Both the position numbers and the translations under genes were made by a program. Of a stretch of 64,000 nucleotides of DNA, positions 6,715 through 14,179 are shown piece by piece. The stretch is from NCBI GenBank assembly GCA_942493145.1, contig OW818679.1:2046001-2110000 (forward strand), written 5' to 3'. The notes below the pieces were generated by a model. It was not told the DNA's origin, ran no database searches, and saw only the letters and a list, made by a program, of their open reading frames with translations. The stretch is from ENR-C20 sp942493145 (GTDB taxonomy: Bacteria > Bacillota > Clostridia > Acetivibrionales > DTU013). Numbering within the stretch: position 1 is the stretch's first letter; every line of letters starts with the position of its first letter.

Positions 6715-8970
6715 TTACTGTACTGTGTCTGCCCCATCCGATCTGTTTTTTTCCGTTTCCGCCGTTTCTTCCGCAGTCAACGCTGATTCAGTGTTTTCGT
6801 CGTGTACTTTTATAGCCTCTGATTCGCTGGCCCTTGACTGTTTTATTTCCGGATACTCTTCCCGTTCATGGAAGTATCCACTGAATACCCTTGAAAAAGC
6901 CCTTGCCATCATTTCAAGGTCTTTTAGCGTCAGTTCGCACAAATCCAATTGTGAATCGTCCAGCTTTTCTTTTATTATCTTCCTTATAAGCCCTTCAATT
7001 TTGCCCTCAGTTTTATCATTCATAGACCTGACTGCTGCCTCTACTGAATCGGCCAGCATTACAACAGCAGATTCCTTTGTTGTGGGTCTCGGCCCCGGAT
7101 ATCGGAACTCCTCCTGTTTTATGCTGTCGCTCTTATCATTTTGCTGAGCTTTGTGATAAAAATATGTAGCCAGGGTGGTTCCATGATGCTGGCTTATGAT
7201 ATCGCGTATCTGAAGCGGTATCTTGTTGCTTTCTGCAATTTGCAGACCATCACCGGTATGCGATGTTATAACAAGAGTGCTTAGGCTTGCACTCATTTTA
7301 TCATGAGGATTGTCCGAAAGCTGGTTCTCTTTGAAAAAATGCGGGCGGTTAAGTTTGCCTATATCATGGTAATAGGCTCCTACTCTTGCAAGTAGGGCAT
7401 TCCCTCCGATGGCTTCCGTTGCAGACTCTGCAAGGTTTCCGACCATCAGGCTGTGATGATATGTGCCCGGTGCCTCCATAAGCAACCTTTTGAGAAGAGG
7501 CTGATTTGGATTTGATAGTTCAAGAAGCTTAAGTGGAGTTACAATATTGAATACGCTTTCAAAGAAAGGCAGTATTCCTATTGTAAAAATGGTTGACAGT
7601 ATTCCATTTATAAGAACAAATCCACTGTTGATTGCAATAGTTGTCAGATTGTGTTTGTTCAGTATACCGATGAAAGCTGCTAACAATGCACCAACTGCTC
7701 CGATTGCGATGCCGGAAATGGACAGCTTGCTCCGTTGCGCAGTTTTGGACACCAGGAACGCTGCAAGACTGCCTGCTACGATGGTGACAAACAAAAGCTC
7801 GCTATTCCACCCCGTAATTATCGAAATCGCCAGCGCCAGTATTGTGTTTATCATTATAGCAAGCCTCATATCAAGAAGTATCGATATGAGCATTGGTACT
7901 GTAAATACGGGAATGAGAAGTACTGCGTAATTATTGATGACCCTGGCGAATAAAAGGTTAATCAGTATTACGACAGCTATGAGTATCAGCTCACTCCTGT
8001 CCTGCAGTATCTTCCTGTAGAAAAGCCTCATGTAAAGTATAAGTACTGCAGCAAGAGAAAGTATGATAGCCAGTATACCTGCAGCAAAAGAATAATCAAT
8101 ATTCCCGGTGTCAATGAGATTGAGTTCCTTCAGTACCTCCAGCTTATCTTCTGTCACTATGTCACCAACACTTAGTATCCTTGTATCCTCCTGGATGATC
8201 TGGCGGTTTTCTTTGGCAATTTCATAAACTTCCTGCCTTTTCTTGTCTGTCAGTTCATAATCGATGGAACTGTTTGGTTTTATAAGTGACTTAATAATAA
8301 TGCTGCCAATATTTTTCAAATCCTGCGAAAGTGTGCTATCCTGAAAAACTTTCTGGGCTGAATCAACTTTTTCAGTGATATTTACATTTGTTATTTCTTC
8401 TCTCATAAGGTCGCTGGCTATACTTCTGGTTATTCTCTCCAAATCGCCAATGCTGTCATCATTTGCTTTTGCAATGAGATATTTTACTTGTTCATCTGAT
8501 GCTGGTATTAAATATCCGGTCATTATTGACTTCAGTTTTTTTGCAGCTATTGCCTGTTCAAGTTCAAGTTTTTGCTTATAGCTGCTATTTTTGCTTGTAA
8601 TCCCCTGTCCCTGCAAACTGATCGCGACACTTTCCCTGGTTTCTTCAATTTTTGTGAATAGCTCATCACAGTCATTTAAAACATCAATTGGAATATCCCC
8701 AAGTCTTGTCATTACAGATGGCATGGCTTCTGCCGCTGCTTTTGCAAGTTCTTCAGTCTTGAGTGTGTTTTCGATATCCCTGGGCGAGGTTATATCGTAA
8801 TGGGATGCCTCGCCAAGGACAAGCTTGTAGCGTTTAGGCGCTGATCCGTTCTCGATGAGGAGGAACGCGAGGATAATGGTTATAAAACAGATAAAAAGCC
8901 TCTGATAGTGGTTGTTATGCATAATTGAATATATATGACCATGGCTGTCCGCCTTCTTTTTTTTATTCAC
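6715..8970 (-). CDS. pgpH: 7TM-HD phosphohydrolase (PgpH-type c-di-AMP phosphodiesterase)
   Basis: This 751-residue integral membrane protein has an N-terminal membrane anchor near 22-40, an extracytoplasmic region to about 290, a seven-helix membrane domain to about 480, and a cytoplasmic HD domain. The HD domain shows GTYHHSLMVGNLAE, YYHDIGKLNRPHFF, TSHTGDGLQIA and ISQHHGTTLATYF, the metal-binding set of the HDIG superfamily. PgpH/YqfF homologues degrade cyclic di-AMP and so affect osmolyte transport and wall homeostasis. The start is GTG at 8970 with GGAGG 7 bases upstream. It lies between phoH and ybeY, the standard Firmicute order (yqfF in Bacillus). Confidence 0.9.
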   Translation of the reverse strand: MNKKKKADSHGHIYSIMHNNHYQRLFICFITIILAFLLIENGSAPKRYKLVLGEASHYDITSPRDIENTLKTEELAKAAAEAMPSVMTRLGDIPIDVLNDCDELFTKIEETRESVAISLQGQGITSKNSSYKQKLELEQAIAAKKLKSIMTGYLIPASDEQVKYLIAKANDDSIGDLERITRSIASDLMREEITNVNITEKVDSAQKVFQDSTLSQDLKNIGSIIIKSLIKPNSSIDYELTDKKRQEVYEIAKENRQIIQEDTRILSVGDIVTEDKLEVLKELNLIDTGNIDYSFAAGILAIILSLAAVLILYMRLFYRKILQDRSELILIAVVILINLLFARVINNYAVLLIPVFTVPMLISILLDMRLAIMINTILALAISIITGWNSELLFVTIVAGSLAAFLVSKTAQRSKLSISGIAIGAVGALLAAFIGILNKHNLTTIAINSGFVLINGILSTIFTIGILPFFESVFNIVTPLKLLELSNPNQPLLKRLLMEAPGTYHHSLMVGNLAESATEAIGGNALLARVGAYYHDIGKLNRPHFFKENQLSDNPHDKMSASLSTLVITSHTGDGLQIAESNKIPLQIRDIISQHHGTTLATYFYHKAQQNDKSDSIKQEEFRYPGPRPTTKESAVVMLADSVEAAVRSMNDKTEGKIEGLIRKIIKEKLDDSQLDLCELTLKDLEMMARAFSRVFSGYFHEREEYPEIKQSRASESEAIKVHDENTESALTAEETAETEKNRSDGADTVQ

Positions 8971-9025
8971 TGTTGACCCTCCACATCATATCATTTGTAA
9001 ATTTCTTTGTTATGGCGGCATGTTG

Positions 9026-9994
9026 TCATGTCTTTATATTGTCATATATCTCATACGCCTTGATGATACTCTGAACCAGTTCATGCCTGATAACATCTTT
9101 TTCTGTAAGGTTGATGAACTCTATGCCTTGAATATCCTTTAGTATTTTTACTACTTCTTTCAATCCTGATTTTTTATCGCCCGGCAGGTCTATCTGAGTA
9201 ACATCTCCGGTTATTACAGCCTTTGATCCGAAGCCGATACGTGTCAGAAACATTTTCATCTGTTCCGGTGTGGTGTTCTGTGCTTCATCAAGTATTATGA
9301 ATGAATCATCAAGTGAGCGACCCCTCATATATGCAAGCGGGGCAACTTCTATCATTCCCTTCTCAAGGTATTTCTGATAGGTCTCTACACCCATTATCTC
9401 GTAAAGGGAATCATAGAGCGGCCTGAGATATGGGTCTACCTTATTTTGAAGATCTCCTGGCAAAAACCCAAGCTTTTCTCCTGCTTCAACTGCCGGTCGG
9501 GTAAGAATGATCCTGTTCACCAGCTTGTCCCTGAATGCAGTCACAGCCATTGCCACTGCGAGGAAAGTCTTTCCTGTACCAGCAGGTCCTATTCCAAAAG
9601 TAATTGTGTTATTTTTAATTGATGTAACATAACTCTTCTGACCGTGAGTTTTGGACTTGATCTGCTTGCCCCTTGCTGTAAGGCATACGCAGTCAGCAGG
9701 ATAATCCTTAACTTTATCCAGCTGATTGTCGATCGCCAGCTGCAGAAGATAACTGACGTTCTGTTTTGTGATTACATCACCCTGGACTGCAATGGACATA
9801 AGTCTTTGAATGATGATTGAAGCCTTTTCTACGCCTGCTTCGCTGCCTACTATCCTTATATTGTCATCCCGTGATAGTATATCTACTCCCAGTCCTTCTT
9901 GAATAAGTTTGATATTCTCGTCAAAATTCCCAAATAGATTTATAGCATGTTCAATTCTTTCAAATTCGATTGTTTTTTCAGTTATCCTGTCCAA
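9026..9994 (-). CDS. phoH: PhoH-family ATPase
   Basis: PhoH-like proteins are P-loop ATPases linked to RNA metabolism. This one has 322 residues. The Walker A motif GPAGTGKTFLAVAMA lies near residue 137, followed by a Walker B-type IILDEAQNTTPEQMKMFLTR and GDVTQIDLP, the typical PhoH set. The N-terminal 110 residues form a KH-like region. The start is TTG at 9994, using a GGAGGAG that lies within the last codons of yqfD, so the two genes are translationally coupled. The yqfC-yqfD-phoH-yqfF-ybeY order matches Bacillus. Confidence 0.92.
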   Translation of the reverse strand: MDRITEKTIEFERIEHAINLFGNFDENIKLIQEGLGVDILSRDDNIRIVGSEAGVEKASIIIQRLMSIAVQGDVITKQNVSYLLQLAIDNQLDKVKDYPADCVCLTARGKQIKSKTHGQKSYVTSIKNNTITFGIGPAGTGKTFLAVAMAVTAFRDKLVNRIILTRPAVEAGEKLGFLPGDLQNKVDPYLRPLYDSLYEIMGVETYQKYLEKGMIEVAPLAYMRGRSLDDSFIILDEAQNTTPEQMKMFLTRIGFGSKAVITGDVTQIDLPGDKKSGLKEVVKILKDIQGIEFINLTEKDVIRHELVQSIIKAYEIYDNIKT

Positions 9995-11200
9995 TCAGTC
10001 TCCTCCTATCCGTTGTTCAACACCGATCTCTTCGAGGCACTCAATTGTAACCCTGGCAATGGTACCTCCACTCTGATCGGTTTCAAATTCTGTTTTGTTC
10101 CGGACAATCGACGCATCTTCAGGAATCACTTCGAGTAATGAATTATATGCCTTATCTTCAGCATCACTCCTTGCGTCTTCTTCATCAATCTCCACAGTCA
10201 TCGGAGTGATCTCAAAATATCTGTCGATTATCACTTCAAACGGGAAAACCAAGTCATTCCCGATAGTTAATATTTTTCTCAATTCATCCTTATCATAAAA
10301 CTCATAATTGCTTTTTCGGTGAAATAAATTTATCCTGCTGGAGAAAAGTACCAGTGAATAATTTTTATAATTCCTTCCACTTCTTGATTCTTCAATGATT
10401 TCAGTTTCAACGGGGCATACTTCTTCATACCAGGTCCTGGCTTCCACTGTTCCTATCGCATGTACCAGTCTGAATACATCCTTTTCGTTTTTCACCGGAA
10501 TCCTCCCGGAAATGACCTCCTGCCCCTTTTTTACCGTATCTCCAACATTGACGGTCTCAATACCTTCCTTCACAATGATACGGCTTACAAGGCCATCCTT
10601 GGATGCCAGTATGCTGCAAGGATCATTTTGTGGTATGACAGTCGGTACAGGATCCCTTTCCCGAATCTCAACCTTGAGCCTTGTTCCTTTCAGTTCCAGA
10701 CTTATCCATGACAATTCCTTCATATCCAGCATGATATCTGAAACTGCTTTTCTGGTATCCAAACCGAATTTCAATGTTCCTGCAGCTATTCCATTCTCCT
10801 TTAGTGTATCCAATATCAACTGATTATCCAGGGTTTCATTTCCTGTTATATCTATGCTCCAAATGAATGAAGTCATGGTATATAGCAATGCCAGAAAAAT
10901 CAATGCTCCGGCAATAAAAGTCTTTCTTTTCCTGTATTTGTTCAAAATGAAAGGTAAGCCCCTTTTAGCTACAATCCTGACCCTGCATTTGGTTTTTTTG
11001 GCTATCGGACGCAGGAGCTTGAAACCGTTTATGCTTACCCTGAAATTCATTTCCTTTTCAGATTTCCTTCTGATATCCCAAAGGAAAATCTGCCGGTGCA
11101 GGCAGATGTTTATGAACTTTTCAAGGAAGTAACCTTCAATTACAATAATAACATATCCACGGATATAATTCCACAATCTGAGTAATAACAAGTGCTTCAC
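9995..11200 (-). CDS. yqfD: Sporulation protein YqfD
   Basis: YqfD is a mother-cell sporulation membrane protein needed for late forespore development; in Bacillus it is under sigma-E. This one has 401 residues, close to the family's usual 398. One membrane segment lies near 92-115 (FIAGALIFLALLYTMTSF). It is followed by WSIDITGNETLDN and IRERDPVPTVI, then a beta-rich extracytoplasmic domain containing VSRIIVKEGIETVNVGDTVKKG. Sequence before the membrane segment has the ...GYFLEKFINICLHRQI pattern of the family. It sits 7 bases after yqfC and overlaps the phoH ribosome site. YqfC and YqfD act together by analogy with Bacillus. Confidence 0.92.
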   Translation of the reverse strand: MKHLLLLRLWNYIRGYVIIVIEGYFLEKFINICLHRQIFLWDIRRKSEKEMNFRVSINGFKLLRPIAKKTKCRVRIVAKRGLPFILNKYRKRKTFIAGALIFLALLYTMTSFIWSIDITGNETLDNQLILDTLKENGIAAGTLKFGLDTRKAVSDIMLDMKELSWISLELKGTRLKVEIRERDPVPTVIPQNDPCSILASKDGLVSRIIVKEGIETVNVGDTVKKGQEVISGRIPVKNEKDVFRLVHAIGTVEARTWYEEVCPVETEIIEESRSGRNYKNYSLVLFSSRINLFHRKSNYEFYDKDELRKILTIGNDLVFPFEVIIDRYFEITPMTVEIDEEDARSDAEDKAYNSLLEVIPEDASIVRNKTEFETDQSGGTIARVTIECLEEIGVEQRIGGD

Positions 11201-11207
11201 CCCAGTA

Positions 11208-11522
11208 CTACTTATAGAATTCCAGAGATTTTATATCTCCGGAGATGATAATGTCTTCAGAAGTAATTTCTCTGATTTCTAGCTGTGACCCTTTTATGGC
11301 AATTGGTCCTGACCCGGTGTTAAGCCTGATCCTGTTGTTTTCATATTCAATGATCCCTTTATAGTTTTCAACTATCATATCGCTGCTACCTATCATGGTT
11401 ATCCGTGGTATATTCAGTACTATCTCCTTAGGTAGTTCGAGAAGCTCGGTGATCTTCTCCCTCATCCTTTTTCGGTTTTCTGGCCCTTCGGTTTTCGTTT
11501 TCTTTGTATCTTCTTTCTTCAA
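11208..11522 (-). CDS. yqfC: Sporulation protein YqfC
   Basis: A small protein of 104 residues with the family motif LELPKEIVLNIPRITMIG and later IIEYENNRIRLNT and IKGSQLEIREI. YqfC is a sigma-E-dependent sporulation factor of unknown biochemistry that is co-transcribed with yqfD. The start codon appears to be TTG at 11522 (MKKEDTKKT). The Shine-Dalgarno site is weak (GGTGG about 8 bases away), so the exact start is uncertain, but the conserved core begins near residue 20. Confidence 0.88.
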   Translation of the reverse strand: MKKEDTKKTKTEGPENRKRMREKITELLELPKEIVLNIPRITMIGSSDMIVENYKGIIEYENNRIRLNTGSGPIAIKGSQLEIREITSEDIIISGDIKSLEFYK

Positions 11523-11568
11523 ACCTTAACCACCACCAATTTTACTATATATTCAAATGCTATTTTTT

Positions 11569-12510
11569 TCATGGCTCCGGATTGAATAGGAGCTCTTCAG
11601 GTTCTCCGAAAATATATCCCTTCTCCCTGGCATCTTTAATTATCCTGTCAAGTGCTTCGGTATTATCCCTGGATACTGCGTGTAAAAGTAATACAGCACC
11701 ATTATGTAGATTCCTCATTATGATGTCATATGCATAATCCGCTCCTCTGTGTCTGTCAGTGTACCAATCTTCATACGCAAAACTCCAGAAAAGGTTCCTA
11801 TACCCCAGTTTGCTTGTGATTGAGAGTGATCTTTCACTGTATTCACCTCTGGGGGGACGCAGAAATCTCATGCTTTTTCCGAATTTTTCACTGAAAACCC
11901 TGTCGAGCCCTAGTACCTCCTCTTCAATATCACTTTCTTCAAGCCCCGGAAGACTTGGATGATGTATGGTATGGTTTCCGACTTCATGGCCCTCCTCCAC
12001 CATCCTCCGCACAAGCTCCTGACTGCTTTTCAGATATGGACCTGTTATAAAGAAAATCGCCTTTACATTATTGTCACGAAGGACATCCAGGATTGTTGCC
12101 GTATAACCATTTTCATATCCTTCATCAAATGTCAGATAAATCACATTCCGTTTTGTATCCCCGATGCATGAAGAATTGTATTTTTTCAACATTACCTCAG
12201 AACCCGGATTAAAATTGGGAGTCATATGATTCTGATTTTTCTTGGTGCCCCACCGCATCAGTTTGTCGAAAGATGACTTATCATCATTCCCGGATTGATT
12301 TTCACTGATTTCTGATAAGCTCTCAGTATCTTCAGACAATATGCCACTAATTTCAATAGTGAAATCAATATTATCAGCCGACGATGAATAAACACCCCCC
12401 AAATCACTCAATGCCATGTTGCTATAAACTGCTTTGGTTTCATAACCGCAGCTGCACAAGAGTATTGCTAAACCTAATACGGAAACCAAAAGCCGGTTTG
12501 CAGCATTCAT
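11569..12510 (-). CDS. pdaA: PdaA-type polysaccharide (delta-lactam) deacetylase lipoprotein
   Basis: This 313-residue protein starts with a lipoprotein signal (a LAILLCSC lipobox around residues 15-22), so it is probably exported and lipid-anchored. Residues 120-305 are a NodB deacetylase domain: LTFDEGYENGYTATIL, the metal-binding HTIHHP, FLRPPRGEYSERS and AVLLLHAVSRDN. The TFDxGYENGY form and overall order match PdaA, which deacetylates muramic acid so that the delta-lactam of spore cortex peptidoglycan can form. In PdaA the residue before GYEN is usually Asn; here it is Glu. A low-complexity Ser/Asp/Glu linker (60-110) separates the anchor from the enzyme. Confidence 0.85.
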   Translation of the reverse strand: MNAANRLLVSVLGLAILLCSCGYETKAVYSNMALSDLGGVYSSSADNIDFTIEISGILSEDTESLSEISENQSGNDDKSSFDKLMRWGTKKNQNHMTPNFNPGSEVMLKKYNSSCIGDTKRNVIYLTFDEGYENGYTATILDVLRDNNVKAIFFITGPYLKSSQELVRRMVEEGHEVGNHTIHHPSLPGLEESDIEEEVLGLDRVFSEKFGKSMRFLRPPRGEYSERSLSITSKLGYRNLFWSFAYEDWYTDRHRGADYAYDIIMRNLHNGAVLLLHAVSRDNTEALDRIIKDAREKGYIFGEPEELLFNPEP

Positions 12511-12523
12511 GGTACAAGCACTC

Positions 12524-12576
12524 CTTAAAACTTAAAAGGCCTTCACACATGAATCCCGTTATAAAGGGATTCATGT
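12524..12576 (-). terminator. Terminator after the DUF881 pair
   Basis: Perfect 11-base arms (12547-12557 and 12566-12576, ACATGAATCCC) enclose an 8-base loop. They are followed on the minus strand by GGCCTTTTAAGTTTT. It lies between the end of the second DUF881 gene and pdaA. Confidence 0.7.
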
Positions 12577-12657
12577 CGGAGACCTTTATGTCCTAATATT
12601 ATTCTTATTATTATAATCCTCGAAAAATAACCAGTGGCACAATTTTAAACGCGCATA

Positions 12658-13353
12658 TCAATCAATTGGCGTCAGAAGGTTGGTTTTAATGCTGGTGCCG
12701 TCGTTTACAAACCTTGAAACGCTTAAGTCTTCCGAACGTTTTATATCTACCTTCAGCTGTATTTCCTCAAGTGTCTCCACAACGCCGCCAATAAGCAGCA
12801 AAGATCTTTCCAGCTTGTCGGGATCGGATATCGCTTTTATGACAAACGGCGAAACCATTTGTCTTCCATTGACCATTATATACCTGCCTGCCGTCCTGAT
12901 CTCGCTCATTGCCACAATGCGCTCATCATTGACTGAAATGGCCTGAGCTCCCGAAGCCCTTAACTCATTTACAATGTTTAATATATCCGTATCCTGCACC
13001 TGAATATATTCATTATTTTCAAGTGTTACAATTATACCCTTACCCCTTACGTCGACCAGCCCTCCAAATATCCTGACATCCTGAAGTTCTTTCTGTATGG
13101 ATGTGGAAGCAAGATTTTCGCCCGCCTTCTCATTCTCATACATCTGGTTTTCTTCTTCAAGTTCCTGCAGCTTTTCCTGGAGTTCTGTCTTCTGATTCTG
13201 AACCTTTATCAGATCCTCTCTGAGTTCATCCATCCTTTTATTCTGTACGCTCGAAGTGTTCTGGTAAAAATTTACGCTTTTATACTGCCATGCAAGCATA
13301 ATGCCCAAAAGGATACACACCATGGTAAGCGCTATATTTCTGGCTATTTTCAT
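12658..13353 (-). CDS. DUF881 protein (YlxW/YlxX-like), second of a pair
   Basis: A 231-residue protein with one N-terminal membrane segment (about 7-25), a coiled coil (about 35-80) and a DUF881 domain. The domain shows VDVRGKGIIVTLEN, SGAQAISVNDERIVAMSEIR and VNGRQMVSPFVIKAISDP. In Bacillus the homologues ylxW and ylxX lie next to sbp and ftsA, and their function is unknown. The start overlaps the end of the upstream DUF881 gene by 4 bases (ATGA), so the two are co-translated. Its two-part layout suggests an extracytoplasmic domain held by a coiled coil near the division machinery, which is inference from the neighbours in other genomes. Confidence 0.85.
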   Translation of the reverse strand: MKIARNIALTMVCILLGIMLAWQYKSVNFYQNTSSVQNKRMDELREDLIKVQNQKTELQEKLQELEEENQMYENEKAGENLASTSIQKELQDVRIFGGLVDVRGKGIIVTLENNEYIQVQDTDILNIVNELRASGAQAISVNDERIVAMSEIRTAGRYIMVNGRQMVSPFVIKAISDPDKLERSLLLIGGVVETLEEIQLKVDIKRSEDLSVSRFVNDGTSIKTNLLTPID

Positions 13354-14078
13354 TTGCTTTTTACCTCCAGTCCTGTTATGAACCTGTCCAATTTAATCCC
13401 ACCACTGAATTTTGGTATGGTGATTTCTTTCGATTTTAAAATTTCCACCCTGATATCATATTCAACCATCTCGGCGATCCTGTCACTGCGGCTGATGCTT
13501 TCGTATAGAATATCAGGGTCTCCGATTACATTTATAACATATGGTACTGAATAGCGATTCCCATTGATGAGTATTGTTGGACCTGCACAGATCTGTTCAC
13601 TCATAGCCACAACCCGCTCACCATTTATGGATATCGCCTGGGCACCCGCCTGCTTTAGATCGTTCAATATTATTTTTATATCCTGGTCATGTATTATAAG
13701 CCAGTTTAAAGGCGTATCATCTCTTCGGACGGCTGCATCGTCGAGCTTTATGATTATTCCCGGACCCTTGACTCCGACGAGCCCAGCCGTGAATTTGGCA
13801 TCATTACGTTCTTCCAGAATGTTGCTGTCATAGTTTCTTTCCATATATGATTTGATATACTGCTCCTTTAACACCAAATTTTCATCTATGGACTTTTTGA
13901 GATTTTCTACCTCTTTCTGTTCTGATGCCAGCTGGTCAACAAGCTTTTCGGCACCAAGAGAATTTAATGCTGTTTGATTTTTGGCATAGAGAGTGCTCTT
14001 GAATTGTATTGCAATCACAATCCCAAAGAATATGAAAATAACCAGAAGTATGTATTTACCTTTGTTTACTGTAAACAT
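13350..14078 (-). CDS. DUF881 protein (YlxW/YlxX-like), first of a pair
   Basis: A 242-residue paralogue of the next gene. It has a membrane anchor at about 9-27 (YILLVIFIFFGIVIAI), a coiled coil (35-80), and a DUF881 domain with GPGIIIKLDDAA, AGAQAISINGERVVAMSEQI and INGNRYSVPYVINVIGDP. It has its own predicted promoter. In many clostridia such pairs sit directly before sbp; here sbp is 50 kb away at the other end of the window. Confidence 0.85.
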   Translation of the reverse strand: MFTVNKGKYILLVIFIFFGIVIAIQFKSTLYAKNQTALNSLGAEKLVDQLASEQKEVENLKKSIDENLVLKEQYIKSYMERNYDSNILEERNDAKFTAGLVGVKGPGIIIKLDDAAVRRDDTPLNWLIIHDQDIKIILNDLKQAGAQAISINGERVVAMSEQICAGPTILINGNRYSVPYVINVIGDPDILYESISRSDRIAEMVEYDIRVEILKSKEITIPKFSGGIKLDRFITGLEVKSK

Positions 14079-14109
14079 AGAAAAATTAACCCCATTTCTG
14101 CTATATTCA

Positions 14110-14138
14110 ATTCTACTTATAAAGTGCGATTATTTCAA
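14110..14138 (-). promoter_or_regulatory. Predicted sigma-A promoter of the DUF881 pair
   Basis: TTGAAA (14138-14133), a 17-base spacer and TAGAAT (14115-14110) lie 32 bases upstream of the start at 14078. Confidence 0.6.
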
Positions 14139-14179
14139 GTAAATAACACAACTTTCCAGTGTTATTCATTAAGGGTTTA

